The notes: generated by a model not told the origin, from the letters alone. A DNA stretch of 59,752 bases from Burkholderiaceae bacterium (GCA_019232795.1 JAFANH010000074.1:1-59752), one strand, 5' to 3'. Positions 1-9,884 are shown, counted from the first letter of the stretch. Program-made: numbers and translations.

Positions 1-2
1 GC

Positions 3-686
3 TACGGCAAGGAATCGATGGCTCCGCACTCGCTGACCATGACCATGATCGGCGCTTCGCTGCTGTGGGTGGGCTGGTTCGGCTTCAACGCCGGCTCTGC
101 TCTGGAAGCGGCCGACGTTGCTGCGCTGGCCTTCGTCAACACGCTGCTGGCTACGGCTGCCGCGACCCTGTCCTGGGTTGGCGGTGAGTGGGTGCTGAAA
201 GGCAAGCCCTCGATGCTCGGCGGTGCTTCCGGCGCAGTGGCAGGTTTGGTGGCGATCACTCCGGCTTGCGGCTTCGTCGGCCCGATGGGTGCCTTGGTCA
301 TCGGCCTGGCCGCCGGCCTGGTCTGCCTGTGGGGTGTCAACGGCCTCAAGCGCCTGATCGGCGCCGACGATGCGCTCGACGTGTTCGGCGTGCACGGCAT
401 CGGCGGTACGCTGGGCGCCCTGCTGACCGGCGTGTTTGCTGCGCCGAAGCTCGGCGGCCAAGGCATCATGGATTACGTCGCCAACAAGATTTCGCCCGAT
501 TACTCCATCCTCGACCAGTTGCAGATCCAGGCAACCGGTGTAGGTGTGACCATCGTCTGGTCCGGCGTCGTGGCGTTCATCGCCTACAAACTGGTCGACA
601 TGACGATTGGCATGCGTGTGCCGGAAGAAGAGGAGCGCGAAGGCCTGGATATTACCAGCCACGGCGAATCGGCTTACCACGCCTGA
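3..686 (+). CDS. amtB: ammonium transporter AmtB, C-terminal part (5' end outside window)
   Basis: The open frame enters from the left edge, so only about 227 C-terminal residues are visible. It encodes a polytopic membrane protein with long Ala/Gly/Leu-rich helices. Glycine-rich stretches and the conserved segment around DVFGVHGIGGTLGALLTG match the late helices of Amt/Rh ammonium channels, including the pore histidine region. The product conducts ammonia/ammonium across the inner membrane and is normally controlled by GlnK. A glnK gene is expected just upstream but cannot be seen. The short charged cytoplasmic tail ends in HA, and a strong terminator follows 40 bp later. Confidence 0.93.
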   Translation, partial: YGKESMAPHSLTMTMIGASLLWVGWFGFNAGSALEAADVAALAFVNTLLATAAATLSWVGGEWVLKGKPSMLGGASGAVAGLVAITPACGFVGPMGALVIGLAAGLVCLWGVNGLKRLIGADDALDVFGVHGIGGTLGALLTGVFAAPKLGGQGIMDYVANKISPDYSILDQLQIQATGVGVTIVWSGVVAFIAYKLVDMTIGMRVPEEEEREGLDITSHGESAYHA

Positions 687-726
687 TCGAGTTTTTCCCC
701 GACGGCCCGCGCACGCGGGCCATCGA

Positions 727-754
727 AGCGCCCCCTCGTGGGGCGCTTTTTTTT
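727..754 (+). terminator. rho-independent terminator after amtB
   Basis: A perfect 8-bp stem (agcgcccc / ggggcgct, loop ctcgt) runs directly into eight T residues. A second GC hairpin (ggcccgc / gcgggcc) sits just upstream at 704-721. Together they end the amtB transcript. The following 278 bp to gshA hold no gene and no confident promoter. Confidence 0.9.
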
Positions 755-1032
755 CGCCAAGTCTGCGAGCCTTTAAAAGGGTGCGATTGCCCCCACCTGT
801 AGCATCAAGAGTGCTCCGCCAAGTTGATTCGGCATTGTTGATGGAGCGATAACGACATAATTAGTCGGAATTACCTGATTTTGGCGTCAATTGCTGTCAA
901 GTCAAGTGGAAATGGTCTGGCAAGGCGCATTTCATGCAGTTTCCTGCTGCACTTGACGCAGTGCGGCGCGAAATTGCCGAATACCGTTAGAATCGTTGTG
1001 TTAACCGGCTCCAATCAAAAGGTTTTGCAGAA

Positions 1033-2325
1033 ATGGTCCCCCACCTCGTCACGGCCTTGAATGGCCCCTTGCTCGACCTGGAAAAGAAAATCCTCGGCGC
1101 GACGCCGGCTATCGAGCGCTGGTTCAGGCTGGAGTGGCAGGAACATACTCCGCCCTTCTATTGTTCGGTCGATTTGCGCAATGCCGGTTTCAAGCTCGCG
1201 CCGGTCGAGACCAATTTGTTTCCCGGCGGTTTCAATAATCTGGCGCCGGAAATGCTGCCCTTGGCGATCCAGGCGGCAATGGCCGCCATCGAAAAATACT
1301 GTCCCGATGCGAAAAACCTGCTGCTGGTGCCGGAACGCGATGCGCGCAGTCCGTTCTACTTGCAAAACATTGCGCGTCTGACGCAAATCTTCCGTCAGAC
1401 CGGCTTGAACATTCGCCTGGGTGCATTGCCGGAAGATGTGCGCCAACCGACCGATATCGAATTGCCGGACGGCAGCAGCATTACCCTGGAGCCTATGGTG
1501 CGTTCGCAAAACGGCCGCCGCCTCGGCCTGAAGAATTTCGACCCCTGTACCATCCTGCTCAACAATTCGCTGGCGCAGGGTGTGCCGCCCATCCTGGAAG
1601 GCTTGCACGAACAAAATCTGCTGCCGCCGCTGCACGCCGGCTGGTCGTCGCGGCGCAAGAGCAACCATTTTGCCGCTTACGACGACGTGGTCAAAAAATT
1701 CGCCAAGCTGATCGACGTCGATCCATGGATGCTCAATCCCTATTTCGGCAAATGCGGGGAGATCAATCTGGGCGAGCGCGCGGGTGAGGATTGCCTGGCT
1801 GCGAATGTCGATACCTTGCTTGCCAAGATCCGCAAGAAATACAAGGAATACGGTATCAAGGAAAAGCCTTTTGTGATCGTGAAGTCCGACACCGGCGCCA
1901 ACGCTTCCGGCTTCATGACAGTCAAGGATGCCAGCGAAGTGCGCGACGCCAACAGCCGCCTGCGCGACAAGCTGGCCGAGCAGGGATTGAGTGCGGGCGA
2001 TGTCATCATCCAGGAAGGCGTGCACACTTTCGAACACATCGGCGAAGCGGTGGCCGAGCCGGTGGTCTATATGATCGACCGCTATGTCGTGGGCGGGTTC
2101 TATCGCGTGCACGAAGAGCGCGGCGTCGACGAAAACCTGAATGCGCCGGGGGCGCACTTCGTGCCGCTCGCCTTCGCCCAACAGCACGCGCTGCCGGACT
2201 TGCAGGCCAAGCCGGGGACCGCGGCGCCGAACCGCTTCTATATGTACGGCGTGGTGGCGCGTCTGGCTTTGCTGGCTGCTTCGCTGGAAATGGAAAAGAC
2301 CGACCCCAATCCCGAGGTTTACTGA
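1033..2325 (+). CDS. gshA: glutamate-cysteine ligase, Acidithiobacillus-type GshA
   Basis: This 430-residue protein catalyses the first step of glutathione synthesis, ATP-dependent joining of L-glutamate and L-cysteine in the cytoplasm. The sequence (PPFYCSVDLRNAGFKLAPVETN near the N-terminus, WSSRRKSNHF and IVKSDTGANASGFMT further on) matches the proteobacterial GshA family first described in Acidithiobacillus ferrooxidans, not the E. coli enzyme, and the length fits. The ATG at 1033 was chosen because it begins the conserved N-terminus. Its neighbour gshB catalyses the next step and starts 37 bp downstream, so the two are almost certainly co-transcribed. Confidence 0.92.
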   Translation: MVPHLVTALNGPLLDLEKKILGATPAIERWFRLEWQEHTPPFYCSVDLRNAGFKLAPVETNLFPGGFNNLAPEMLPLAIQAAMAAIEKYCPDAKNLLLVPERDARSPFYLQNIARLTQIFRQTGLNIRLGALPEDVRQPTDIELPDGSSITLEPMVRSQNGRRLGLKNFDPCTILLNNSLAQGVPPILEGLHEQNLLPPLHAGWSSRRKSNHFAAYDDVVKKFAKLIDVDPWMLNPYFGKCGEINLGERAGEDCLAANVDTLLAKIRKKYKEYGIKEKPFVIVKSDTGANASGFMTVKDASEVRDANSRLRDKLAEQGLSAGDVIIQEGVHTFEHIGEAVAEPVVYMIDRYVVGGFYRVHEERGVDENLNAPGAHFVPLAFAQQHALPDLQAKPGTAAPNRFYMYGVVARLALLAASLEMEKTDPNPEVY

Positions 2326-2362
2326 GCTGAAGTCTACTGCGCCGAAATTTACCGAGTCCCCC

Positions 2363-3301
2363 ATGAAAATCGCCTTCCTCGCCGATCCGCTCACGAGCTT
2401 CAAGACTTACAAGGATTCCACTTACGCAATGATGGTCGAGGCTGCCGGCCGCGGCCACGCCATCTATGCGTTCGAACAAAAGGACATGGCCATCGAAAGC
2501 GGCGCCGTGGTGGCCAATGTCGCGCACATCAGCCTGACTGGCGATGCGCACGACTGGTTCCGCGCCGACGCGCCGGCGGCAAGCAGTTTGCGCGATTTCG
2601 ATGCGATCATTTTGCGCAAGGATCCGCCGTTCGACATGGAGTATGTCTACCTCACGTATTTGCTGGAATTGGCGGAGCTGCAAGGCGCGCGCGTATTCAA
2701 CAAGCCGCAGGCGGTGCGCAGCCATAACGAAAAGCTGGCCATTGCGCAGTTTTCGCAATACATTGCGCCGACCCTGGTCAGCAGCGACGAGCAGCGCATC
2801 CGTGCTTTCCACCGCGAGCACAGTCGGATTATCCTCAAGCCGCTTGACGGCATGGGCGGCACCGGCGTGTTCAAGGTTGACGAAGACGGCATGAATCTCG
2901 GTTCCATCATCGAGACTCTGACTGGCAACGGTGCGCGAACCATCATGGTCCAGCGCTACATCCCCGAGATTGCCGCCGGTGACAAGCGCATCTTGCTGAT
3001 CGGCGGCGCTGTCGTCCCGCATTGCCTGGCGCGCATCCCGCAAGGCGGAGAAGTGCGGGGGAATCTGGCGGCCGGCGGCTTGGGCGTGGCGCGCGAACTT
3101 TCGGCACGCGACCGCGAAATCGGCGTGGCGCTGGCACCGGTGCTGGCTGCGCGCGGATTATTGCTGGTCGGGCTCGATGTGATCGGCGACTATTTGACCG
3201 AAGTGAATGTCACCAGCCCGACCTGTTTCCAGGAAATCGCACAGCAGACCGGGTTCAACGTTGCCGCCATGTTTGTCGATGCTGTCGAAAAAGCGGTTTG
3301 A
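2363..3301 (+). CDS. gshB: glutathione synthase
   Basis: This 312-residue ATP-grasp enzyme adds glycine to gamma-glutamylcysteine. The start MKIAFLADPL at 2363 is the family's usual N-terminus; the frame stays open upstream inside gshA but that part is not conserved. Visible signatures are RKDPPFDMEYVY, the FNKPQAVRSHNEKL segment, the glycine-rich ATP loop KPLDGMGGTGVF, and the C-terminal LTEVNVTSPT metal/ATP site. The PTS EIIA gene follows after 100 bp. Placement of gshB directly before EIIA-Man/HPr/EI is a recurring betaproteobacterial arrangement. Confidence 0.95.
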   Translation: MKIAFLADPLTSFKTYKDSTYAMMVEAAGRGHAIYAFEQKDMAIESGAVVANVAHISLTGDAHDWFRADAPAASSLRDFDAIILRKDPPFDMEYVYLTYLLELAELQGARVFNKPQAVRSHNEKLAIAQFSQYIAPTLVSSDEQRIRAFHREHSRIILKPLDGMGGTGVFKVDEDGMNLGSIIETLTGNGARTIMVQRYIPEIAAGDKRILLIGGAVVPHCLARIPQGGEVRGNLAAGGLGVARELSARDREIGVALAPVLAARGLLLVGLDVIGDYLTEVNVTSPTCFQEIAQQTGFNVAAMFVDAVEKAV

Positions 3302-3401
3302 ACAGCGCGCCGTGTGCAAAGTGTGCAAAAATAGCCCTTCCCCAGGCACTGCCTGCGCATCTGCGGCTTGGTATGACGCGCTTTTCTTTCATTTTTAACC
3401 A

Positions 3402-3809
3402 ATGGTCGGTATTCTTCTCCTGACGCACGCTCCGCTCGGCAATGCCTTTATCGAGGCAGCCACGCATGTATTTCGTGGGCGACCCGAGCGCATGGAAGCC
3501 TTGGACGTGTGGGCGGACCAGGACACCAGCGAAGTCAAACGCCTGGCCAACGAAGCGATAACGCGCCTGAACGAAGGCGACGGTGTATTGGTGATCACCG
3601 ACGTCATGGGAGGCACGCCTTCGAATTGCACCTTGGCGTTGGCTCAACCCGGTGCCGTGGAAGTCATCGCCGGCATCAGCTTGCCTATGCTGTTGCGCGC
3701 CCTGACTTACCGCCACGATACGCTCGACGTGGTGGTGGAAATGGCGCTGGCGGGCGGACAAAATGGTGCGACGCGTGTTGACAACCGCGTGCGCCTGTCC
3801 CCACATTAG
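3402..3809 (+). CDS. PTS system EIIA component, mannose family
   Basis: This 135-residue cytosolic phosphocarrier resembles the IIA domain of ManX. It begins MVGILLLTHAPLGNAF, placing the phospho-accepting histidine at His9. The segment VITDVMGGTPSNCTLAL is the second conserved element of the EIIA-Man fold. It stands alone, without IIB, IIC or IID domains, and is followed by HPr and enzyme I. The three therefore form a phosphorelay without a sugar permease, which is known in betaproteobacteria to have a regulatory rather than transport role. The target cannot be read from the sequence. Confidence 0.9.
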   Translation: MVGILLLTHAPLGNAFIEAATHVFRGRPERMEALDVWADQDTSEVKRLANEAITRLNEGDGVLVITDVMGGTPSNCTLALAQPGAVEVIAGISLPMLLRALTYRHDTLDVVVEMALAGGQNGATRVDNRVRLSPH

Positions 3810-3852
3810 CGGTTAGTGGTTACTATGGCTCAACTAATTAGATTGAATAAGA

Positions 3853-4122
3853 ATGATTGAACAAGAAATCGAGATCGTTAATAAGCTGGGCCTGCATGCC
3901 AGGGCTTCAGCCAAGCTGACGCAATTGGCCGCGAAGTACAAAAGCGAGGTTTGGATGACGCGCAACAAGCGCCGCGTCAACGCCAAATCCATCATGGGAG
4001 TCATGATGCTGGCGGCCGGCAAGGGGGCAAAGGTAGTGCTCGAGACCGATGGACCCGACGAAAAGGAATGCTTCGACGCGCTGGTACTTTTGATTCAGGA
4101 TAAATTCGGCGAAGGCGAATAA
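3853..4122 (+). CDS. ptsH: phosphocarrier protein HPr
   Basis: This 89-residue HPr has the active-site motif LGLHARAS with the EI-phosphorylated His15. It also has the KSIMGVMML segment with Ser46, the site phosphorylated by HPr kinase in species that have it. It relays phosphate from enzyme I (ptsI, 53 bp downstream) to the EIIA protein encoded just upstream. Retention of Ser46 suggests HprK control, but hprK is not in the window. Confidence 0.96.
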   Translation: MIEQEIEIVNKLGLHARASAKLTQLAAKYKSEVWMTRNKRRVNAKSIMGVMMLAAGKGAKVVLETDGPDEKECFDALVLLIQDKFGEGE

Positions 4123-4174
4123 GAAGCGACTTTGCGGCAAAAGCCGCGCATTTTGAACGCTCAGTCATTCACCC

Positions 4175-5926
4175 ATGGCATCTTTTACGCTCCACGGCAT
4201 CTCGGTTTCGCGCGGCATTGCGATCGGGCGCGCGCACTTGTTGGCGCCGGCCGCGCTCGATGTCCAGCACTATCTGATTGCCGAGGAACAGGTAGAAGCG
4301 GAAGTGTCGCGCCTGCAGGACGCCATCGCCACGGTGCACAAGGAATTGCAGACCATCTGGAACGATCTGCCGAAGGACTCGCCGGCCGAGCTTGGCGCCT
4401 TCATCGACGTGCATGCGCTGATCTTGTCGGACCCCATGATTTCGGAAGTGCCGCTCGAGATCATCCGTACCCGCCATTACAACGCGGAATGGGCGCTGGT
4501 GACGCAGATCGACGAACTGTCGTCGCAATTCGACGAGGTCGAAGATGCGTACCTGCGCGAACGCAAGGCAGACATCCAGCAGGTCGGCGAGCGGGTCCTG
4601 AAGGTGCTGACCGGCAGCGCCACCGCCCTGGCCAATCTGGGCGATGGCGAAGAAGCCGGCGCGCAAATGATCGTGGTCGCGCATGACATCTCGCCGGCCG
4701 ACATGCTGCAATTCCGCGACCGTTCGTTTTCCGGCTTCGTCACCGATCTCGGCGGACAGAATTCGCATACCGCGATCGTCGCGCGCAGTCTCGATATTCC
4801 GGCCGCGGTCGGCATGTACAACGCCTCGACGCTGATCGAGCAGGATGACTGGCTGATCATAGACGGCGACGCCGGCGTCGTGATCGTCGATCCGGCGCCG
4901 ATGGTGCTGACGCAATATCGCGAGCGCCAGGCCGCGCAGGCGCGCGAGCGCAAGAAACTGCTCAAGCTCAAAAAGACGCCGGCCGTCACGCGCGATGGCG
5001 TCGCCATCGGCATGTTGGCCAATATCGAATTTCCGGAAGACTGCGCCGCGGCGCTTGAAGCCGGCGCCACAGGAGTCGGCCTGTTCCGTTCGGAATTCCT
5101 GTTCATCGGCCGCACCGGTCACGCCGGCAATCTGCCGGCGGAAGACGAGCAGTTCGAGTCGTACAAGAAGGCTGTGCTTGCCATGAAAGGACGGCCGGTC
5201 ACGATACGCACGCTCGACATCGGCGCCGACAAGCCGCTCGATGCCGCCGAGCAGACCGCGCTGAACCCGGCACTCGGCTTGCGCGCCATCCGCTATTGCC
5301 TGGCCGAACCGCAATTGTTCATGACGCAGTTGCGCGCGATTTTGCGGGCGTCGGCGTTTGGTCCGGTCAAATTGCTGATTCCGATGTTGGCGCATGCCTT
5401 CGAAATCGACCAGACGCTTTCCATGATCGAGCAAGCCAAGGCGCAATTGCGCGATGCCGGCCACAAGTTCGATCCCAACATCCCGGTCGGCGCCATGATC
5501 GAGATTCCGGCCGCTGCCCTGACGCTGCCGCTGTTCATCAAGCGCCTGCAATTCCTGTCGATCGGCACCAACGACCTGATCCAATACACGCTGGCGATCG
5601 ATCGCGTCGACCACGAAGTGGCGCACCTCTATAACCCGCTGCATCCGGCCATTCTGCAGTTGCTGGCTGCCACCATTGCGGCCGGTGCCAAGGCCGGCAT
5701 CCCGGTATCCGTGTGCGGCGAGATGGCCGGCGACACCAAGCTGACGCGCTTGCTGCTGGGCATGGGTCTGACCGAATTTTCCATGCACCCGGCCCAACTG
5801 CTGGCCGTCAAGAACGAGATTTTGAATAGCGATTTGCAGAAATTGAAACCGAAAACCGCAAAAATCCTGCGTGCCTTCGAACCTGCGGCCATCGTGGCCG
5901 AGGTCGAGCAGTTGCAACAACTGTAA
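4175..5926 (+). CDS. ptsI: PTS enzyme I (phosphoenolpyruvate-protein phosphotransferase)
   Basis: This 583-residue enzyme I takes phosphate from PEP and passes it to HPr. The phosphohistidine motif GGQNSHTAI gives His198. The PEP-binding domain carries [11 protein letters not shown], and SVCGEMAGD contains the catalytic Cys514. Domain order is N-terminal HPr-binding/phosphohistidine, then a C-terminal TIM barrel. It follows ptsH closely. The start ATG at 4175 ([20 protein letters not shown]) fits the family. The next gene, metX, starts 10 bp after the stop, so transcription may run through. Confidence 0.96.
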   Translation: MASFTLHGISVSRGIAIGRAHLLAPAALDVQHYLIAEEQVEAEVSRLQDAIATVHKELQTIWNDLPKDSPAELGAFIDVHALILSDPMISEVPLEIIRTRHYNAEWALVTQIDELSSQFDEVEDAYLRERKADIQQVGERVLKVLTGSATALANLGDGEEAGAQMIVVAHDISPADMLQFRDRSFSGFVTDLGGQNSHTAIVARSLDIPAAVGMYNASTLIEQDDWLIIDGDAGVVIVDPAPMVLTQYRERQAAQARERKKLLKLKKTPAVTRDGVAIGMLANIEFPEDCAAALEAGATGVGLFRSEFLFIGRTGHAGNLPAEDEQFESYKKAVLAMKGRPVTIRTLDIGADKPLDAAEQTALNPALGLRAIRYCLAEPQLFMTQLRAILRASAFGPVKLLIPMLAHAFEIDQTLSMIEQAKAQLRDAGHKFDPNIPVGAMIEIPAAALTLPLFIKRLQFLSIGTNDLIQYTLAIDRVDHEVAHLYNPLHPAILQLLAATIAAGAKAGIPVSVCGEMAGDTKLTRLLLGMGLTEFSMHPAQLLAVKNEILNSDLQKLKPKTAKILRAFEPAAIVAEVEQLQQL

Positions 5927-5936
5927 GGCGCGCCCC

Positions 5937-7103
5937 ATGAGTTCCCCGTCCGCGCTCGGTATCGTCCATCCGCAATCCATGCATTTCCCGACGCCGCTGA
6001 TCTTGCAAAGCGGCGCACAGCTCGCCGGCTATACGCTGATGTACGAAACCTATGGCACGCTCAACGCCGCGCGCTCGAACGCCGTGCTGGTCTGCCATGC
6101 CTTGAATGCCTCGCACCACGTGGCCGGCGCCTACGACGACGGCGACGCGAAAAGCGTGGGCTGGTGGGACAATATGGTCGGCCCCGGCAAGCCGCTCGAC
6201 ACCGACCGCTTCTTTGTGATTGGCGTCAACAACCTCGGTTCCTGTTTCGGTTCGACCGGCCCGATGCATGACAATCCCGCGACCGGCAAACCCTATGGCG
6301 CCGATTTCCCGGTGGTGACGGTGGAAGACTGGGTCAATGCCCAGGCGCGCCTGGCCGATGCGCTCGGGATCGAACAATTTGCCGCCGTCATGGGCGGCTC
6401 CCTGGGCGGCATGCAGGCGCTGGCCTGGAGCATGCTGTACCCGCAGCGTCTGCGACATTGCGTGGTGATCGCGTCGACCGCCAAGCTGTCCGCACAGAAC
6501 ATCGCCTTCAACGACGTGGCGCGCCAGTCCATCCTGACCGATCCCGATTTCCACGGCGGCGATTTCTACGCGCATGGCGTGGTGCCGAAAAACGGCCTGC
6601 GCGTGGCGCGCATGGTCGGACACATCACCTACCTGTCCGACGACGATATGGCCGAAAAGTTCGGCCGCGATCTGCGCGCGGGGGAATACCAGTTCGGCTT
6701 TGGTGTCGACTTCGAAATCGAATCGTATTTGCGCTACCAGGGCGACAAGTTTTCCGAATACTTCGACGCCAACACCTATCTGTTGATCACCAAGGCGCTC
6801 GATTATTTCGACCCGGCCGCCAGGTTCGGCGGCGATCTGACCAAGACCCTGGCCCAGACCGACGCGCAGACGCAATTCCTGCTGGCATCGTTCACCACCG
6901 ATTGGCGCTTCGCGCCCGAGCGCAGCCGTGAAATCGTGCAGGCGCTGGTCAACAACAAGCGCCGCGTGACCTATGCCGAAATCGACGCACCGCACGGACA
7001 TGACGCCTTCCTGCTCGAAGACCCGCGCTACCTGGGCGTGGTGCGCGCCTACTACGAGCGTGTGTGGGGCGACTTGAATCAAGCAGGCGGAGGGGCGGCA
7101 TGA
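5937..7103 (+). CDS. metX: homoserine O-acyltransferase MetX
   Basis: This 388-residue alpha/beta-hydrolase-fold enzyme acylates L-homoserine at the start of methionine synthesis. The nucleophile elbow GGSLGGMQ gives Ser155, with Asp322 (in DWRF) and His355 (in GHDAF) completing the triad at family spacing. ATG 5937 was chosen because upstream residues lie inside ptsI and are not conserved. The stop overlaps the metW start by 4 bp, the usual metX-metW coupling. Whether the donor is acetyl- or succinyl-CoA cannot be decided by eye. No SAM/SAH riboswitch can fit in the 10-bp leader. Confidence 0.95.
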   Translation: MSSPSALGIVHPQSMHFPTPLILQSGAQLAGYTLMYETYGTLNAARSNAVLVCHALNASHHVAGAYDDGDAKSVGWWDNMVGPGKPLDTDRFFVIGVNNLGSCFGSTGPMHDNPATGKPYGADFPVVTVEDWVNAQARLADALGIEQFAAVMGGSLGGMQALAWSMLYPQRLRHCVVIASTAKLSAQNIAFNDVARQSILTDPDFHGGDFYAHGVVPKNGLRVARMVGHITYLSDDDMAEKFGRDLRAGEYQFGFGVDFEIESYLRYQGDKFSEYFDANTYLLITKALDYFDPAARFGGDLTKTLAQTDAQTQFLLASFTTDWRFAPERSREIVQALVNNKRRVTYAEIDAPHGHDAFLLEDPRYLGVVRAYYERVWGDLNQAGGGAA

Positions 7104-7708
7104 ATTTCGAACAACTGAAAGCCCAGCGCGCCGACCTCGCCTACATCGCCCATTGGGTGGCGCCGCGCGCGCACGTGCTCGACCTCGGTTGCGGCGATGG
7201 CGTCATGCTCGACTACCTGCAGTCGGATAAGCAATGCAGCGGCTACGGCATCGAGATCGACGACGCCAAGATACCGGAATGCGTGGCGCGCGACGTCAGC
7301 GTGATCCAGCAGGACATCGAAGCCGGCCTGGCAATCTTCGAGGACAACACCTTCGACACGGTGTTGTGCCTGTCGGCGCTGCAGATGATGAAGAACGTCG
7401 AAGGCACGTTGCGCGACATTGCCCGCGTCGGTCGCGAGGCGATCGTCTCCTTTCCGAACTTCGCCTACTGGCCGCATCGCGTCGCGCTGATGCGCGGCCG
7501 CATGCCTGTGTCGAAATCGCTGCCCTACGAGTGGTACGACACGCCCAACCTGCGCTGCGCCACGATAGGCGACTTCGCCGCACTGGCCAATGAAGTCGGT
7601 CTCGACGTGCTCGAATGTATCGCGCTGCACGAAGGCAAGCCGGTGTCGTTTCTGCCGAACTGGCGCGGCAGCCTGGCGATTTTTCGCTTCAAGAAAAAGA
7701 CGGCTTGA
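7100..7708 (+). CDS. metW: methionine biosynthesis protein MetW
   Basis: This 202-residue class I SAM-dependent methyltransferase-fold protein has motif [10 protein letters not shown] near residue 27. The later segments [10 protein letters not shown] and [11 protein letters not shown], and the C-terminal [15 protein letters not shown], are typical of MetW. It partners MetX in methionine synthesis; its exact reaction is not settled in the family. The start (ATGA overlapping the metX stop) and the 1-bp overlap with the following ampG start indicate tight translational coupling. Confidence 0.94.
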   Translation: MNFEQLKAQRADLAYIAHWVAPRAHVLDLGCGDGVMLDYLQSDKQCSGYGIEIDDAKIPECVARDVSVIQQDIEAGLAIFEDNTFDTVLCLSALQMMKNVEGTLRDIARVGREAIVSFPNFAYWPHRVALMRGRMPVSKSLPYEWYDTPNLRCATIGDFAALANEVGLDVLECIALHEGKPVSFLPNWRGSLAIFRFKKKTA

Positions 7709-9006
7709 TGAGCGAGGCGAACGACCCGCAAGCCGGGCAGGACAAGGTAACCTGGCATAGCTACTTGAATCGGCGCATGCTGGTGCTGGTGTTCCTCGGT
7801 TTCAGCTCTGGGATGCCGCTCTGGTTGTTGATCAATCTATTGCAAGCGTGGCTCGCCAAGTCCGGCTTGAACGTCAAGGCGATCGGCTTGATGACCTTGA
7901 TCTTGTTTCCTTATACCTGGAAGTTCTTGTGGTCGCCGCTGATGGATCGCTTCAGCTTCGGCAAGCTGGGGCGTCGGCGCGGTTGGATGGCGCTGACACA
8001 GCTTTTGCTGTTCTTCGCAATCGGCGTGCTGGGCAGTTTCGACCCGTCGACGCAGATTTCCCAGATTGCAGTTACGGCCGGCTTAATTGCTTTCCTGTCC
8101 GCCAGTCAGGACGTGGCGATCGATGCCTTCAGCCGTGAAATCCTGTCGGATAACGAACAAGGGCTTGGTGCTGCAGTCAAGGTCAACGCCTATAAGCTGG
8201 CCGGCATGGTGCCCGGGGCTTTGTCGCTGATTCTGGCTGACCACATGAACTGGTCCAGCGTATTCTGGATTACGGCCGCTTTCATGTTGCCGGGATTGCT
8301 ATGTACTCTGCTGGTCAAAGAGCCCGCAGCCTATGGCGAACCGCCGAAGAACCTGCGCGAAGCTGTGGTCTTGCCGTTCAGGGAATTTATCTTGCGCGAT
8401 GGTTGGCAACGCGCCTTGCTTATTTTGAGCTTTGTGTTCCTGTATCGGCTCGGCGATGCGATGGCGGCCACGCTGGCGACGAAATTCCTGATCGATCTTG
8501 GTTTTCAATTGACGCAGATTGGCGCCATCGCAAAATTGACTTTGTTTTGGGGCAGCATCGCCGGCGGTATCGTCGGTGGTGCCTGGATGGTCCGGCTCGG
8601 CATCAACCGTGCCCTGTGGATTTTCGGTGCGATCCAGGCCAGTACCAGCCTGGCCTTTGCCCTGTTGGCTCACACCGGCCCGAATATGCTCATGCTCGGC
8701 TGCACCTTTGCCTATGAGGCGTTCGGGGTCGGTATGGGAACCGCGGCTTTCGTCGCCTTCCTGGCCCGCAGCTCCGATCGGCGCTATACCGCGACACAGT
8801 TCGCACTGTTTTCGAGTATCGCCGCCATTCCGCGCACCGTGGTCACGGCATCGATTGGCTACATCGTTGCCGCGATCGGTTGGTTTGATTTTTTCATTCT
8901 GTGTTTCTTCCTGGCTTTCCCCGGCATGTTGTTACTGCCGAAGGTGGCGCCTTGGAATGATGAGCACGCAACTGAGACCCCTCTCCCGCAAGCGGGAGAG
9001 GGGTAG
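7708..9006 (+). CDS. ampG: AmpG-type muropeptide MFS transporter
   Basis: This 432-residue multi-helix membrane protein is of the major facilitator superfamily. The N-terminal FLGFSSGMPLWLLINLLQAWL and the QDVAIDAFSREIL segment are characteristic of AmpG permeases, which import anhydro-muropeptides for cell-wall recycling. ATG 7708 shares a base with the metW stop (TGATG). The natural protein probably ends around VAPWNDE. The last residues (TPLPQAGEG) and the stop are encoded by the palindromic repeat at 8978-9084, so the original stop was likely replaced when the repeat arrived. Confidence 0.9.
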   Translation: MSEANDPQAGQDKVTWHSYLNRRMLVLVFLGFSSGMPLWLLINLLQAWLAKSGLNVKAIGLMTLILFPYTWKFLWSPLMDRFSFGKLGRRRGWMALTQLLLFFAIGVLGSFDPSTQISQIAVTAGLIAFLSASQDVAIDAFSREILSDNEQGLGAAVKVNAYKLAGMVPGALSLILADHMNWSSVFWITAAFMLPGLLCTLLVKEPAAYGEPPKNLREAVVLPFREFILRDGWQRALLILSFVFLYRLGDAMAATLATKFLIDLGFQLTQIGAIAKLTLFWGSIAGGIVGGAWMVRLGINRALWIFGAIQASTSLAFALLAHTGPNMLMLGCTFAYEAFGVGMGTAAFVAFLARSSDRRYTATQFALFSSIAAIPRTVVTASIGYIVAAIGWFDFFILCFFLAFPGMLLLPKVAPWNDEHATETPLPQAGEG

Positions 9007-9084
9007 GGAGAGGGTAACCGTCAAGGCCGTCGACCTCGCTGGCACCCTCTCCCCCAACCCCTCTCCCGCCTTGCGGGCGAGGGG
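8978..9084. repeat. paired palindromic repeat, CCCCTCTCCC family
   Basis: Two hairpins are joined by about 54 bp: a perfect 12-bp stem cccctctcccgc / gcgggagagggg with an AA loop (8978-9003), and a related imperfect one at 9058-9084. It contains the ampG stop and probably acts as a bidirectional terminator between convergent ampG and xth. A close relative lies at 52796-52834. Confidence 0.8.
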
Positions 9085-9107
9085 AGCTTATTTGCTGCGG
9101 GAGGTAA

Positions 9108-9884
9108 TTATTCCGCGTACTGGATCGTCAGCGGCGCATGATCCGAGAATCGCTCGTCCTTGTAGACGCCGGCCGCCTTCGCCTTGCCGGCGATGCCGGC
9201 TGTGGCAACGTGATAGTCGATGCGCCATCCGACGTTGTTGGCCCAGGCCTGGCCGCGGTTGCTCCACCAGGTATAGGCTTCACCGGTGGTGTCGGGGTGC
9301 AGCAGCCGATAGACGTCGCGCCAGCCGAGTTCATCGAACACACGCGTCAGCCAGGCGCGTTCTTCCGGCAGGAAGCCTGAATTCTTTTGGTTGCTCTTCC
9401 AGTTCTTGAGGTCGATTTCCTGATGCGCGATATTCCAGTCGCCGCAGATGACGATTTCGCGTCCGCTCTTGACCAGCTTCTTCAGATGCGGGAAAAACTC
9501 GTCCATGAAACGGAACTTGGCCTGCTGACGCTCCTCGCTTGAGGAGCCGGACGGGCAATAGACGGAAATGACGCTCAGATTGCCGAAGTCGCAGCGCACG
9601 TAACGGCCTTCAGCATCGAATTCCTTGCTGCCGAAACCGATCTCGACGTGGTCGGGCTTTTTCTTGCAATAGATGCCGGCCCCGGAATAGCCTTTCTTTT
9701 CGGCATAGTGGAAATAGCCGTGGTAGCCATCCGGCGCCAGCATCTCGGGCGCCATGTCTTCGGCTTGCGCTTTCAATTCCTGCACGCAGACGGCGTCGGC
9801 CTTCTGCTTGAGCATCCATTCGAAGAAGCCCTTCTTGGCGGCGCTGCGGACACCGTTGAGGTTGGCGGAGATGATTTTCGGCAT
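9108..9884 (-). CDS. xthA: exodeoxyribonuclease III
   Basis: This 258-residue AP endonuclease/3'-5' exonuclease belongs to the exonuclease III family and acts in base-excision repair. Visible motifs are ISANLNGVRSA at the N-terminus, VCVQELKAQ (metal-binding Glu), ICGDWNIAH (catalytic Asp/Asn), WWSNRGQAW, and the C-terminal SDHAPL with catalytic His. The start MPKIISANLNG at 9884 is chosen over a longer in-frame start at 9920 because it fits the family N-terminus. It diverges from pyrE across 126 bp. Confidence 0.95.
   Translation of the reverse strand: MPKIISANLNGVRSAAKKGFFEWMLKQKADAVCVQELKAQAEDMAPEMLAPDGYHGYFHYAEKKGYSGAGIYCKKKPDHVEIGFGSKEFDAEGRYVRCDFGNLSVISVYCPSGSSSEERQQAKFRFMDEFFPHLKKLVKSGREIVICGDWNIAHQEIDLKNWKSNQKNSGFLPEERAWLTRVFDELGWRDVYRLLHPDTTGEAYTWWSNRGQAWANNVGWRIDYHVATAGIAGKAKAAGVYKDERFSDHAPLTIQYAE

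Noticed and set aside
755..1032. Promoter for gshA at TTGACG (953-958)
   Set aside because: No acceptable -10 box lies 16-18 bp downstream; the nearest TAGAAT is 29 bp away.
5927..5936. SAM/SAH riboswitch before metX
   Set aside because: Only 10 bp separate ptsI from metX; no aptamer can fit.
4169..5980. 603-codon minus-strand frame opposite ptsI
   Set aside because: Pure antisense of ptsI, whose catalytic motifs are intact. The same reasoning removes the long minus-strand frames over gshA and metX.
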